From assembly GCA_020746875.1 (NCBI GenBank), contig JAGTJL010000002.1, forward strand, positions 3,162,001 to 3,226,000: a stretch of DNA of 64,000 nucleotides, read 5' to 3'. The DNA is from Rhexocercosporidium sp. MPI-PUGE-AT-0058 (Eukaryota > Ascomycota > Leotiomycetes > Helotiales). The translations under genes were made by a program, and so were the position numbers. Shown here in pieces: positions 45,522 through 56,253 of the stretch; within the stretch, counting starts at the first letter, position 1, and each line of letters begins with the position of its first letter. The notes under the pieces were generated by a model. It made no database searches. It had not been told where the DNA came from and saw only the letters and a program-made list of their open reading frames with translations.

Positions 45522-46178
45522 ATGGCTGCCGAACACCAACATCATACCTCAGCGATGCCGGATCCAAATGCTACTAACGTAGAGATTCAGATTCCAGTCT
45601 CAACAACGATGGAACTATCTTCGACATCTCTGTCACTTGACGGCAAGCCGCCAATGATTATCACAACAACCCATCAATGCGTATCATCCGAGCCTATCAT
45701 AGCTCTTATGAAGCTCCATGCACAACGTGGCATGGGCATCGGGATCCACGACCCGCGCCGGAGGAACAGGCACATGGGCGTAGTGCCTGATGTGTCCCAA
45801 TGTTATGACGACTACAGCGAATTCGCAGAATTCGATGATTGCAGACTCGTGCGGCTGAAGCCTGGCGAGACATGTGCGACTACCCTCACCTTAAAAATCA
45901 TTCCACGGACAACTGCGGACGGACTGCAGACTTCCTTTCCAGTTGTGAAGGAGGATGCTTGTCAGTCATGGTTTGGACACGCCGTAGACAAAGGATACTT
46001 GGTGAAGGGCAATATATATGAGGTCAAGGCCATGACAAGATCCTGGAGATGGATGTTTGAGAGTGAGATGGAGAAACTTTTGGGCGAGCTGAGTGATGAG
46101 AAATGCTGGGACATACTGAAGAAACAGAAGACCACGGAATGGGATTTTGACTGCAGAGAACTCATCACTGCTGTGTAA
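45522..46178 (+). CDS. hypothetical protein, 218 residues
   Basis: A single open exon with a near-ideal start context (GTAGCCATGGCT). The N-terminal 45 residues are polar and Ser/Thr-rich. The core has beta-strand-like stretches (PPMIITTTHQCVSSEPIIALMKLHAQ, CRLVRLKPGETCATTLTLKIIP) and then a helical C-terminus (WMFESEMEKLLGELSDEKCWDILKK). The strand pattern with LKPGE is reminiscent of an Ig-like or arrestin-like beta-sandwich, but I do not recognise the family. There is no signal peptide or membrane segment. Codon use and length make a real gene likely; a lineage-specific ascomycete protein is my guess. Confidence 0.6.
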   Translation: MAAEHQHHTSAMPDPNATNVEIQIPVSTTMELSSTSLSLDGKPPMIITTTHQCVSSEPIIALMKLHAQRGMGIGIHDPRRRNRHMGVVPDVSQCYDDYSEFAEFDDCRLVRLKPGETCATTLTLKIIPRTTADGLQTSFPVVKEDACQSWFGHAVDKGYLVKGNIYEVKAMTRSWRWMFESEMEKLLGELSDEKCWDILKKQKTTEWDFDCRELITAV

Positions 46179-46337
46179 CCATGAAGTGAGGTCTTTGAAT
46201 GTGTGTGGGCATCTTCAGTTATTCATTCGCTGGTAAATAGCTCTGCAATAAATACAACACGACCGGAAACATCATCTTCTCAAACAGAGCAAAGCCTGAG
46301 TTCCAGACATTGCTTCTTCATCCTGATTCGACATTTG

Positions 46338-47725
46338 CTACAAATCATCTCCATCAAGATCCATAGCTGTCTTGGTCGTGTTATACTTCCAGTAAACCCG
46401 CTTCGCCATCTCTGCTGCCCCCCCCCCCCCCCGCAGCAGAGTACACCGGGTCAAGCATGAATACTTCTGGGACGGTTTGCAACGAATCGGCGATCGTTTC
46501 CTTGAGAACATTCAAGAATTGCTCATCCATTGCCTTTTCTCCATGTACAAATACTCGGTGCGTTGTTCTAGACAAGTATGCATCCGGTTTCAAAATCGGG
46601 AGAAGGATGGCATTTCGCACAGCAGCCCAGTAGTAGTCTGTACTCGGGTTCATGTCTCTATTGTTCCATCCAAGATCATAATCTACAACCTTGAATTCAT
46701 CTGCCGCAGGGAATGCAACCTACATGCCTTGCTCCACCCATGTAGATGTCAAGGAAGTTCTTGTGTACGACACAGACAACACATTTCTATATGATTTTAA
46801 TGGGGATAATAGAGTCGCTCTTCGTTGCAAGAGTCGATGTCTGTGTAATTCGAGCACAAACCGAATCCATTTCCACTGTACACAACTGCCATCTCAGAGA
46901 AAACATCCCCATACTTTAAAGGAATAGAAGTCAGTGTTCAATGGAGCTAGGCAGAGAAATTTGACTGAGACTTGGGAAGGAGGCGCGGGAATGGAAGAAA
47001 GGGGGAGGTAAGTAGCGGCTTTGTGTCACGTACAGAATGGATAATGTGGAATATAGATGATTCCCACGTACTCGAATGCATCCTCAAGATCCTCTGCATA
47101 CAGGGCTGGAAGATGGGGTATTGTAGCTATTGCACCTGATATCTTTCTCCCTCTGAGAAATGCTTCTGCTGCGGATCGTAAGGACACAAGAAGTCGGGCT
47201 ATCTCGTAAACTTCGGGAGATGATGAAAACCCTGCTGCTTTACGAGCTTGGCGTGGTTGGTCGCTGAAGTAATCGTTCAAAGAAGCGTACGGAGGGCTGT
47301 CAGGTTGCTTGATCAATTGCTAGGACACTTTTAGAATTGAGAAACGTACTGTAGATGCTCAGATGACTTCAAAGATAATCGCGACATCATACTGTTGTAA
47401 GCTGAGGATGCATAGATCTTCGCAATGTTGAGAATGGTTCCGTTTTTGTAACTGAGGGCTACGGTCCTAGAATACAATTGAGAAATTAGCACCTGAACCC
47501 TGGGTATCAGAACGTTTGACAATCGAGCAGTGTCTGTAGTTGAGTTTACCCGTAAGGAGACTTGAGATCAAATCCAATCCCGAACTCATGGTCAATACAA
47601 TCTGGCACCGAAGCTCTCTGCGACGGGATCGGCTCTTGCAGGTGGTTGCTATCTTGCTCCTCGCCATGGTCAATTGCCCGGAGGACTTGGACTGTATTCT
47701 GAGAGAGAACATTTCGACACCTTCT
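46338..47725 (-). pseudogene. fungal Hsp70-like (actin-fold ATPase-like) gene, degraded
   Basis: Minus-strand segments in several frames follow the order of an ascomycete Hsp70-like family. They are TVQVLRAIDHGEEQ..., RTVALSYKNGTILNIAKI, a helical piece (ARLLVSLRSAAEAFL), SGAIATIPHLPALYAEDLEDAFEYVGI, EMAVVYSGNGFGLCSNYTD, NVLSVSYTRTSLTSTW, FKVVDYDLGWNNRDMNPSTDYYWAAVRNA, VFVHGEKAMDEQFLNVLKET and DPVYSAA. Introns may explain some breaks (for example a GTAAAC donor near 47550). An in-frame TAG at 46720-46722 and a frame change at the 15-base C/G homopolymer (46418-46432), after which the expected AAEMAKR tail is in another frame, mark it as broken. No typical N-terminal exon was found. Related proteins are divergent Hsp70-fold ATPases of unknown role. 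Family call rests on my recall of motif order. Confidence 0.55.
46418..46432. repeat. C15 homopolymer inside the Hsp70-like remnant
   Basis: Fifteen consecutive C on the plus strand (G on the coding strand) directly follow the DPVYSAA motif. The downstream part of the family's expected sequence lies in a different frame, so tract length decides the reading frame. Slippage-prone; may also be a sequencing artefact. Confidence 0.85.
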
Positions 47726-48441
47726 ACGTAAGTTGAAGGATGGAAGTTAACAGCGGATTGCCATCACGAAAAGATGGTATGCTGTAGGTCGGCTCATTGG
47801 CGAGGCATGCAGAGGCGCATTTTAAGCGCTGTATATATTGGACTTTAACGGAAGGATTGAAGAACAAATTTCTGGATCGCTATGTCTTTTGCTCTATTAA
47901 TAGAGCCAACAAAGACGCTGCTACAGCATGCATCCTGCATCTTCTATCACATGAGTGAAACATGAATGTCAGTCCACATTGTTGGTGTTGTGTTGGGCGA
48001 CCCCAAGGAAGCCTGACCAACAATAATGGGAACCTTCCCATCGCCGAGCGTCAGTCCGATATACAAGTTTACAAGGAGCTAATTGTCACAAATCGCAGAT
48101 TTCTACTCGGAAATGAGTGGAGTTGCCTAGCTGACTCGTCATCCTTTGAAACACAAAACCAACTGTCTTTGGTTCGACCGGATAAGAGAACATTCCCCAG
48201 TGGCCCAGGTAGAAGTGCGAACTCGGGTCTGTTGGTTGTCATGAAAACTGAAGAATATTCATCTAGAGAGATTTATTGTTTCTTAAAGTTTGCTATTGTT
48301 AGAGTACGAAGCTTGATCATGAGGATTTATATATTGTCCTGCGGAAGCAGCGAGTCTCCCCACAAAATTTTCTCCAGAAAAACTTGCTATCTCTTATTAC
48401 CTACCTCTTTCCACTTTCCAAGCGACGGGTCAACTGGACTC
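47726..48441. other. intergenic region between Hsp70-like and SGNH remnants
   Basis: About 700 bases between two divergent remnants. A long open frame begins at 47962 and runs into the SGNH gene, but its first 160 codons show no signal peptide or domain and are probably untranslated leader. Confidence 0.4.
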
Positions 48442-50143
48442 ATGTTGTCCAGCATCCCATATCCGATGATTCTACTACCCTACCTCCTTTTCCTTCGAGA
48501 AACTGCCGCAGGGCCTATCGCCTACCAGCCACGACGTGACGAACAACACTTTCGATTCGCTTCACTTGGAGACTCCTGGGCATCGGGTCCTGCGGTGATT
48601 AAAAGAGATGCATATGGGGGTCCAAGTAACTGGAATAATTGCTATCAGCATATCGGGGCATGGGAGGCACTAATGGCTGGAGATGATACTTGGGCGGAGG
48701 AGCCCATTCAATTCAGCTTCGCTTCCTGTTCGGGAGCTACTTTTAATGAGGTAAAATCGATTCAAATGGGAGAAGTAGGTTTGCCAGAACTACCTACCTT
48801 GCAAGTTGGAGGGAACGATGCAAATTTCGGCCCCATTGCTGCCAATTGTATCTTTGCTGGAGACTTGTTTGGATTCCAGAGAGACTACCCCGACCCACAG
48901 GGATCACGTTTCCAAGCTCTAGCCAAGGCAAAAGCTTCCATCGATACTTCCCTTGACAATGCTGGACATGGAAAGTCATTCTACGCGGACCATCACCAGA
49001 CGCTCCAAGCAATCATGGCGAGCGATAACTTGAAAAACAGGGAAGACTTTTATCTGTACGTTGCCACGTATGCCGAGATTTTCAATGTTTCTCCCGGAAG
49101 CGACTGGTGCAATAAGGAATCATTTGGCATTGTTCGGCGACCGTTGCTCAGTAATGCACTCCGCTCCAAGATCAACGAGCTCATTCGAAAAGTCAATAAT
49201 GTCATCACGCAATCGACGCTAGCTATGGGAAACAGCCATATTAAGTCGTTGGATATCTCACCATTGTTCGACAATCACCGCTTTTGTGAACCGCATCACA
49301 CTAGAAATAAACAATAGTTTCTTCAGGATGTCTGGCTGTGGAACATTACATCACCAGAGGACGACGAAAGCTATTTGACCATCCAAGATGCAGATGCGCA
49401 TCAGTCAGCATGGGTCGAGAATCACACCTTCATCAATGGTACCCAAGCAACTTCGGAACAACTTCTACAAATGCTCGGATCTCACAGTCCCCTACCACCG
49501 TACTCCGCTGTCCGGAGCGCTCACCCCAAAGACAACGGACATCTGGCTATCACAGAAGCGCTTATGGCGCTAGTTAGATCAGATAAAGTCCCGGGTGTCA
49601 AAAATGTCTTGCCGCTCCCTCCTCCTCCGGAAGCGCCACCATATTCCCGAGGGGGGCGCAATTCCATATCCATGTGAGAGTATTCTGGGGCTGTCTAGAT
49701 GACGAAGACAACCTTTCGGTCGAGATAGGCATGTGGAACTCTGCCTCCCAACAGATCGGATTCATGAAGTGAACTCAGGCCGGTGCTACTGGCCCGGCCT
49801 GGATGGCAAGCAAACTTGAACCGTCACTAGTCGTGACCCCTGAGTGGGCAAAGTGTGGGTATATACAGTTCTAGCTAGGAGATTTTCAATTCAACTCGAA
49901 AGATGACAGAAACGATCAGAAACCGGTGTACTGTAAGGTAGGAGGTTATGATCCAAGGGAAGGTCCCGAGTGTTATGAGGAGTATCCGGGTGAACATTTT
50001 GTCTTCCAGCCCGACGCTGTGGCCATCAAGCAAATGGATTGCTACTTCCCTGCTGTGAGTGAGCCGGACTTCCACTTCTTCCAAATGACATAACTGACTT
50101 CGATAAGCCGGACTGGCAGGGAGGGCCGTCTTCCGGCGAGTAA
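48442..50143 (+). pseudogene. secreted SGNH-hydrolase-type protein with C-terminal fungal module, disrupted
   Basis: A start at 48442 gives a signal-peptide-like N-terminus (MILLPYLLFLRETAAG region). The SGNH/GDSL blocks follow: block I FASLGDSWASG with the catalytic Ser, and block III VGGNDANFG with the Asn. The His block (HPKDNGHLAI) lies after an in-frame TAG at 49315-49317, so a truncated protein would lack it. Further on, a frame change occurs in the G-run near 49648-49653. Then FHIHVRVFWGCLDD..., TGA at 49770-49772, TAG at 49872-49874, and the Cys-rich VGGYDPREGPECYEEYPGE...QMDCYFP module follow. An intron at 50055-50107 leads to a last exon PDWQGGPSSGE ending at 50143. The stops share one continuous frame, which shows decay rather than missed introns. 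The ancestral enzyme was probably an extracellular esterase or lipase. Confidence 0.75.
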
Positions 50144-53100
50144 GTCGTATCATTGTTTCGTACTTCTGGCTCGGTTAGTGTCGTTGTATACTGTATTTGG
50201 ATCATTCTGTTAAGTATAGGCTTTGGTCTTCATACCGGGGTTTTGCGAGGCTGTGCGGATTTCCTTTTACGAATGTCTGACGGGTCTGCGTGTTGTTCAA
50301 GAACATGATTGGTTGTTACTAGGAACATCATTGTTTTAATGTACGAAGCGGCACAGTCTTTACATCTGCGATAGTAGCTTGGTATGAATTTCATTTAGAT
50401 AAGACTTTCGATCTTGCTTCTCGATATGCGATCAAACTGATGAGATAACCGACCATCCAGACCGCCCAAACTCGAGCACCTCCACATTTATGACCGCATT
50501 CACAGATCCAACCTCTCAATCAGAATATCAGCCACCGCTCCAATCATAAAAAACAAGAATAAGAGAGATCGCATCAATGAGTCTTGGCTTCTGTGCAGCA
50601 TATTAAATTCAAGATCTTGATTAAGCCTGAAAATAGATTGAAGAGCAGTGGCGTGATGTCTTCAAGTCTTTGAAACAAATTACAAAGAATTTACGCTTTT
50701 TTTCTGTGATGTAGATGTATGGGAGGTTTGGCAGCATCGAAGCAATGGCAATGGCCGGAATCTCTAAACTGTACAAGCACTTAGGTATGCATTTCTGTAC
50801 CATCGGTCGCTGAGCCGCGAGTAAACCCATCCAGAAAAGGACTCACGGTAATACCTCCCATCTCGGAACCACTGCAAAGACATGTGGCATCCATTTTCCA
50901 AATGGTGTGCCTATGCAAAATAAATTTTGAGTCTCCGTGAGCTATTTATCGGTTGAATAATCCCTTACAGTCCCTCGCTTAATTTCCCACTATTGACACC
51001 AACACCAGATTTGTCTGGTTTGTGTGCGTACATCTATAAGGTCTGCCTTCTGAAAGCCGGAAACACCCAATTGTACATAAAAGCTGGCGATGTCGATCGA
51101 CGAGGTCCGCATTCCGAATGAAGTCTTCTTGGACTGGCTGGCTCGTGGATGTGAGATACGGAGTTGGAGCGGAGATCTTTGGTTGCAGTGGAGAATATCA
51201 AATATGAGAGCAGCACTGCTCTGATAGGCTCCTTTAGGTTTTAAAAATAAGAACTTATTCGTGCAAGATGACAGCGAGAATTTGATTAACAGCAAAAGTA
51301 AAGGAATTGGAAACAGCTTGATATAGAAGCAAACTCTCATCACAAACAGAATCGTCCAGGAAGCAAAACCCGGGGTACTAAAAAGGCTATCTGGAACCTT
51401 TGGATGAGATTCATAGTTAGCATTTCAGGTAGTGGCCTCTCCTACCATGTGAACAGTGGAATATCGTATGCTTATCGACCTGTCCAACTCCACCGGTCCA
51501 TGCTGAGAATGTTTAAATACAGATCTCTGCATTAGTCCTGTCAGTCAACATCTCCTCCACTAAGCCGTCACTTGCTACTCCTGATTTCACTATTGATTCT
51601 TAACTCATAATCCGAAGATGGATAACATTAGAACTCACATGTGTCCTTTAAGAATTATTCTAATCGAACAGGCAGTATTTGCTAGCCACCCCTATATTTA
51701 CTTTGTAGGGCAGCTGTATATTTCTGAGCACTCATCGCCACAACCAAACAAGAGCAGTCAAGCTGCAGATTCTGAAAAGAGAAATCTCTCAACTGTATTC
51801 ACCAAGTCGATCTCCGACTTCATACTCTCGAAATCTTGTCCTGATATATCACTCGGTTAACTCGTCGTCCTTAACTACGGGTATCTGATCAACTAAATTA
51901 TTGAAGGAGATCGACGACAATACTTAAAATCCCGCATACATTATCAAGGTGATTATCATCTTTATATATCAAAACCCTACATTTCATACAAAAGAGAACA
52001 AAGTTCACTGAAATTCCCCCGGAGATGAAATTTAAAATTCAAAAGTAAGGCCTTTGTCTGACTGACCATAGCACTCCGTTCTCTTCCTTTCGATTGTGCC
52101 ATTTATCTGTTGAAAGAAGATCTTCTGTCCCCTTCCTCGTATTTTTATTTATCTTGTCTTATTGTCCGCGGGGTATATTCGCTTAACATAACTAAAGGGA
52201 TAGGAAAAGAAAAAAAATAAAAGTGTCTCCGAGCAGGACTAACATTCTGCTACTCCATAGCTTGCAAAGTCATAAATGTATTTCCCCACGGCACTAATTA
52301 AAGACATGACGATGACAACACTTCTACATCATTCATCCATTCCCAGTCGAATTAACACCATCTCAACGTCCTTACTATGTATTAGGAATTCTCAGATTAG
52401 GACACCAAAAGGACTGCTCGTAAGGGAGCTACCTCATCAAACCCATATATGGCCTCCCCCCCCACCACAAAAAAGTACCCCATCAACATCCCCTACTCCC
52501 AGCTCCCACCGGCCAAGCTCCATTGACGAAGAAATCCAGCGGATAGACGACACTACTAGTCAGAGTCTAGGACTTGAAGTGTTTTTTGTATTTTTTTGCT
52601 ATACATACTCTTGCACCCTAACCCCACTTCATCCCCATCTTTACCTTTGCCCTTGTAAAAGTCAAAAGACGGAGGAGACCATCTCTTAACTCCATTTCTT
52701 TACATCTATCTAATCACATCGTAGGGGTGAGGAATTCTATATGTAGCATGGTAGGGAAAACCATAGTGGAATTTATAATTCATTGATAGATTCATTCACT
52801 CACTCACTCACTAAGGCATAGCGTCACTTCATACCAACGTGTCAAAAACCTCATTAAGAATTCCATATCAAGGCTAGAGAGGAATGATTCATTTATTTAT
52901 CTTTCCAAGTCGAGTTCAGACCTAAGTTCGAATTTCTTCCAGACGCTAAAGAAGAAGAAGACCAAGACAATGTGATGTGATGCTATGCAATGCAGTCCGA
53001 GGATCTGCGTACCGCGGTATACCCAGAGAAGAAGAACGAACGACCCCACCAACGCCCAGCGATGTATACAAACGACGACAATAACAGCGACAACCGGAAG

Positions 53101-53248
53101 ACAATCTACCAGCCCATTTCCGTAGACCGAGCACGAGCACAAGTATACAGCTCTAGCACCCTCCCTCCCTTCCTTCCCCTTCAAATCTCAAACGCTCGCG
53201 CAAACTGGATATATTCAAGACACAAATCCCGCTCCTTCCCTCTTAGCA
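50144..53248. other. 3.1-kb region without recognisable genes
   Basis: AT-leaning sequence with short chance frames. A minus-strand stretch near 50930-50850 (GKWMPHVFAVVPRWEVLP followed by a GTGAGT donor) looks faintly coding, but I could not extend it to a gene. A (CACT)n microsatellite lies at 52796-52812. An ATG frame at 52276-52689 is Ser/Pro/Thr-rich low complexity and is probably not a gene. Confidence 0.4.
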
Positions 53249-54558
53249 TCACAACCTCCTGCCAGCCTCATCATCGCTCTCAACCTCCTTCAATCCCTCC
53301 CTCGTGCTAGCACTCCCAACCACAGTCGGACTACTCTCCCCATCGAAAAGGGGATCATAATCCTTGTTCCCCGTCTTCAACGCCTTAGGACTCCTCCTAC
53401 TACTCCCTCCCTTCTTCCTCTTGATATCCTCCACGCTCCCCTTCGCTTTGATCTCCTTATCCTCTCCCTCATCACCCGAATTGATATCGTCACTACTCCC
53501 CTCCACATATGACAAATCACCACGGTCATCACCTGCCTCACTATCCGCATCCGGGATACGTTCATGGCCCTCAGGTTTCTGATTCTTAATGAACGAATCG
53601 ATGATATAATACTGCGTAGCATTCATAATGACCGGGAACACCAGCATCACGAAAATGACTTGCAGGGCTTCGTCTCCCTCCGTCCAGCGCAATGCCCAGT
53701 CTCCTACGCGCGATATCCAGGGGAGGACGAGAAAAATTATGAGCACGCAGATCTTCATACCCATGAGGCCCATGAAGTAGATTATCGATTGCTTGAACCA
53801 CCACCACGCGCGCGGAGGCGTGCCGTAGTTGCCTGAGGAGATGGATTCGGGTGGGTTGCCAAAGGGGGTGAGGCGGAAGAGGGAGGTGAGGATTCGGAGG
53901 AGGACGATTAGGATTGGGATGCCGATTGTAGTCTGGTTAACGCAGTATTAGCTTCTATCCAAATCATAGCAAGGCATGGAGGTTGTAGAAATATAGGGAG
54001 TAAGTGGTTACTTACATCAATCGCCAAATTCAGCAAATAAAAACTACACGGATTTGGTTTATAATTCCCCTTCTCATCTACCATCCGCTTGGTGACAACA
54101 CTACTCGCATCCAACCTGATATCGAATTGGCCACTGGACAGCATGCTCATCAACAGGTTCGCAATATGCACCAACACGCTCCCGAAGACCTGCTTGCTGA
54201 CATCGAAGAACCAGATCTTGAGGGGTCGCTGGGGACGCTCGCGCCATCGTTTATAGACTAGGGCGAGGAGGGCGCAGAGGCCGAGGGAGCCTTGGATGAG
54301 GATTGCGAAGGAGCCAAAGAGTTCGCATTGGCCATTGTTTTCGGGGGGATCTTGGGGGGAGGGTTTGGAGCTCGAGGGGATGCTGGAGGGTGAGGAAGAT
54401 GGGAGGGAGGTCAAGGTGGCGGTTGAGAGGGCGAGAGAGGTGAGTGTTGGGATGTCGACGCCGAGGCGGACGGCTGATGTTATTGCTGCTGAGAGGAGGG
54501 TGCTGGTTGGTGTTGCATTGCTGTCGAGAGAGGCCTCGAAGCCTGGAGGGGGGAGCAT
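53249..54558 (-). CDS. STIMATE-family (yeast YPL162C-like) vacuolar membrane protein
   Basis: Two exons, 54558-54016 and 53932-53249, separated by an 83-nt intron with a GTAAGT donor, encode 408 residues. After a Ser/Thr-rich N-terminus come ENNGQCELFGSFAILIQGSLGLCALLALVYKR (first membrane helix), then PLKIWFFDVSKQVFGSVLVHIANLL, a signature region of the STIMATE/TMEM110 family, and DEKGNYKPNPCSFYLLNLAID followed by TTIGIPILIVLLRIL. Two further membrane segments follow (IIYFMGLMGMKICVLIIF, and VIFVMLVFPVIMNATQYYIID). The C-terminal 110 residues are charged and cytosolic. In animals STIMATE is an ER-membrane regulator of calcium entry; the fungal members are described as vacuolar membrane proteins of poorly known role. 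Gene appears intact. Confidence 0.87.
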
Positions 54559-56181
54559 TTATTCCTCTTGTCCGCCTTGTCCTTTCCTCGTATATGGTAT
54601 CGTTCCGTTCCTCGTTCTCCTTTTTCCTTCTCCAAGCAAGTATTATCTCTTCTCTGTCTCCCCACTCGTCCGTCGTCCTTCTCGCAGATAGCTCTTCGAT
54701 CGTTTGTTCAGCACAAATGCGAGGAGAGTCGGCGTATTATCTCCAGTCCAACCTCTAGTCGTAGCACCGAAGGCGAAGTTCTGCTCCTCTTCCTCTTCCT
54801 CTTCCTCTAGCTCTGGAGTCTAGTCTAGTCGGGCAGGTCTGGTGATTCCGAATTTTTGGATCAGGGTCAAGTGGCACCGTGACGCAAGCGGCTGGGGCGT
54901 AAGACAGACAAATCAGAACAATGGCAATAGATGCAGTCAAAAGTATTCACAATGAAGAGAAGAGAGGTGGAAGAAGTGTGTATGTTAAGTCAAGACTTGC
55001 CCAGAATCGATGACACCCTCTGCAGCCTGCTGCGGCTGTGGTGAGGAGGGACGGAGGCGTGGAGTGGATCGAGGCTTGGGATTTGATTAGTCCATTGCTG
55101 GAGTACAAGATCTGAGATGGGGCGAATCAAAACCTGGCCCGGAACAAGGTTAATTTTAGGTTCTATCACGTGACAATGTGAAATTTGTATTCCCAAGCTA
55201 ATTCTTGGAGAGCTTCGGGTAATGGATGATTCTGTTGTTGTTATTTTATTCTATTCATCATCCAAAGTTGGTCAAAATAGTATTGTAAATCTACCTATTT
55301 GTTCTTTACCAGTGTCCTCAGCCATGAGACGCTTCCAGCCCAGAAGGTTTCCTTAGCGGATTTACCCCACTCCAACTCAAAGTCTAGGTAGCGATAGCAA
55401 GTCAGCAGGACTATTTAGATAGCGAACTGTCTAACATGGCCTGACTCGAGCAGGCTTATTGAAGGTGGACATACCACACCTAAATGATTTCAAATCCCTC
55501 CTCGACATCTAGCTAAAAGTGGCGGTAGGCAGGGGACCTGGGAAAGGCAGATGATATAAACTCACTTACTCCGAGGCACAAAGTATAATCTCAAATCATA
55601 AAGCAAGCAGACCGAAGACAAGGGAAGTCATCGATATTCATTCCTCATAACGTACGCATCGCATCGCATCATAGTCATAAACCCAGTCCGTCCCATCCCA
55701 GCCCATCCCATCCATCACACCTGGTATCACACTTCCCAGAGCCAACCCAACCCACACTCCGCCATCCATGCACTCCCATCCCTCCGGTCTCGCATCCATC
55801 CCAAAGAGATAAAACAATGTAAAAGAATCGAAAGCAAAGCAAGTGCAGAAGAAAGTCCTGAGAAGGCAAGCCCATCCTAGCAGATCATATCAAATCACTC
55901 CACACCATCACCCAGCCTGCTCTGTTGCCAAGTATAACCCTCTCCATCCAGTCGCGCGTTGGTCGAAGAGACGATTTACAAGGAGAGTGAGGTATGTCGT
56001 AGTATGATATGAGCTGACAATCCAGATCGAGAAGCTCTAGTTGGGGCACGACTATCGTCTCACCATCAGCCTCCATCCCCTCAATACCTCTCCAGCAAAG
56101 CCCCTCGCAATCAAAAACGACCTTCCCCACAGAAAGAAAGGATTTGGAAAGGGAAGTAATGAGGAAGAGGGAGGAACTCAC
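54559..56181. other. intergenic region with pyrimidine-rich microsatellites
   Basis: About 1.6 kb upstream of the STIMATE gene. It includes a (TTCCTC)n run at 54786-54808 and a CCCAT-rich low-complexity patch at 55685-55720. The later exon(s) of the Cys-rich minus-strand gene starting at 56253 may lie in 55885-56130, but I cannot place them. Confidence 0.4.
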
Positions 56182-56253
56182 AGCACCACAACTTCCACAG
56201 CTCTTCCCACCGTCAGAAGCGGCGCCGCACTTGGGACAGTCTGCTCCGTGCAT
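56182..56253 (-). CDS. first exon of a putative small cysteine-rich protein
   Basis: The 24 codons MHGADCPKCGAASDGGKSCGSCGA contain two CXXC pairs and end exactly at a GTGAGT splice donor (56181). Reading through the donor gives a hydrophobic, unlikely continuation. The next exon would lie to the left; possible acceptors exist near 56020-56050, but none is decisive. The CXXC pairs suggest a tiny zinc- or copper-binding protein, metallothionein- or zinc-ribbon-like. Tentative. Confidence 0.35.

Noticed and set aside
47962..48441. Upstream 160-codon extension of the SGNH frame
   Set aside because: No signal peptide, no domain, and a good signal peptide begins at 48442; probably leader sequence.
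52276..52689. 137-codon plus-strand frame with an ATG
   Set aside because: Low-complexity Ser/Pro/Thr composition, microsatellite-like surroundings and no motif.
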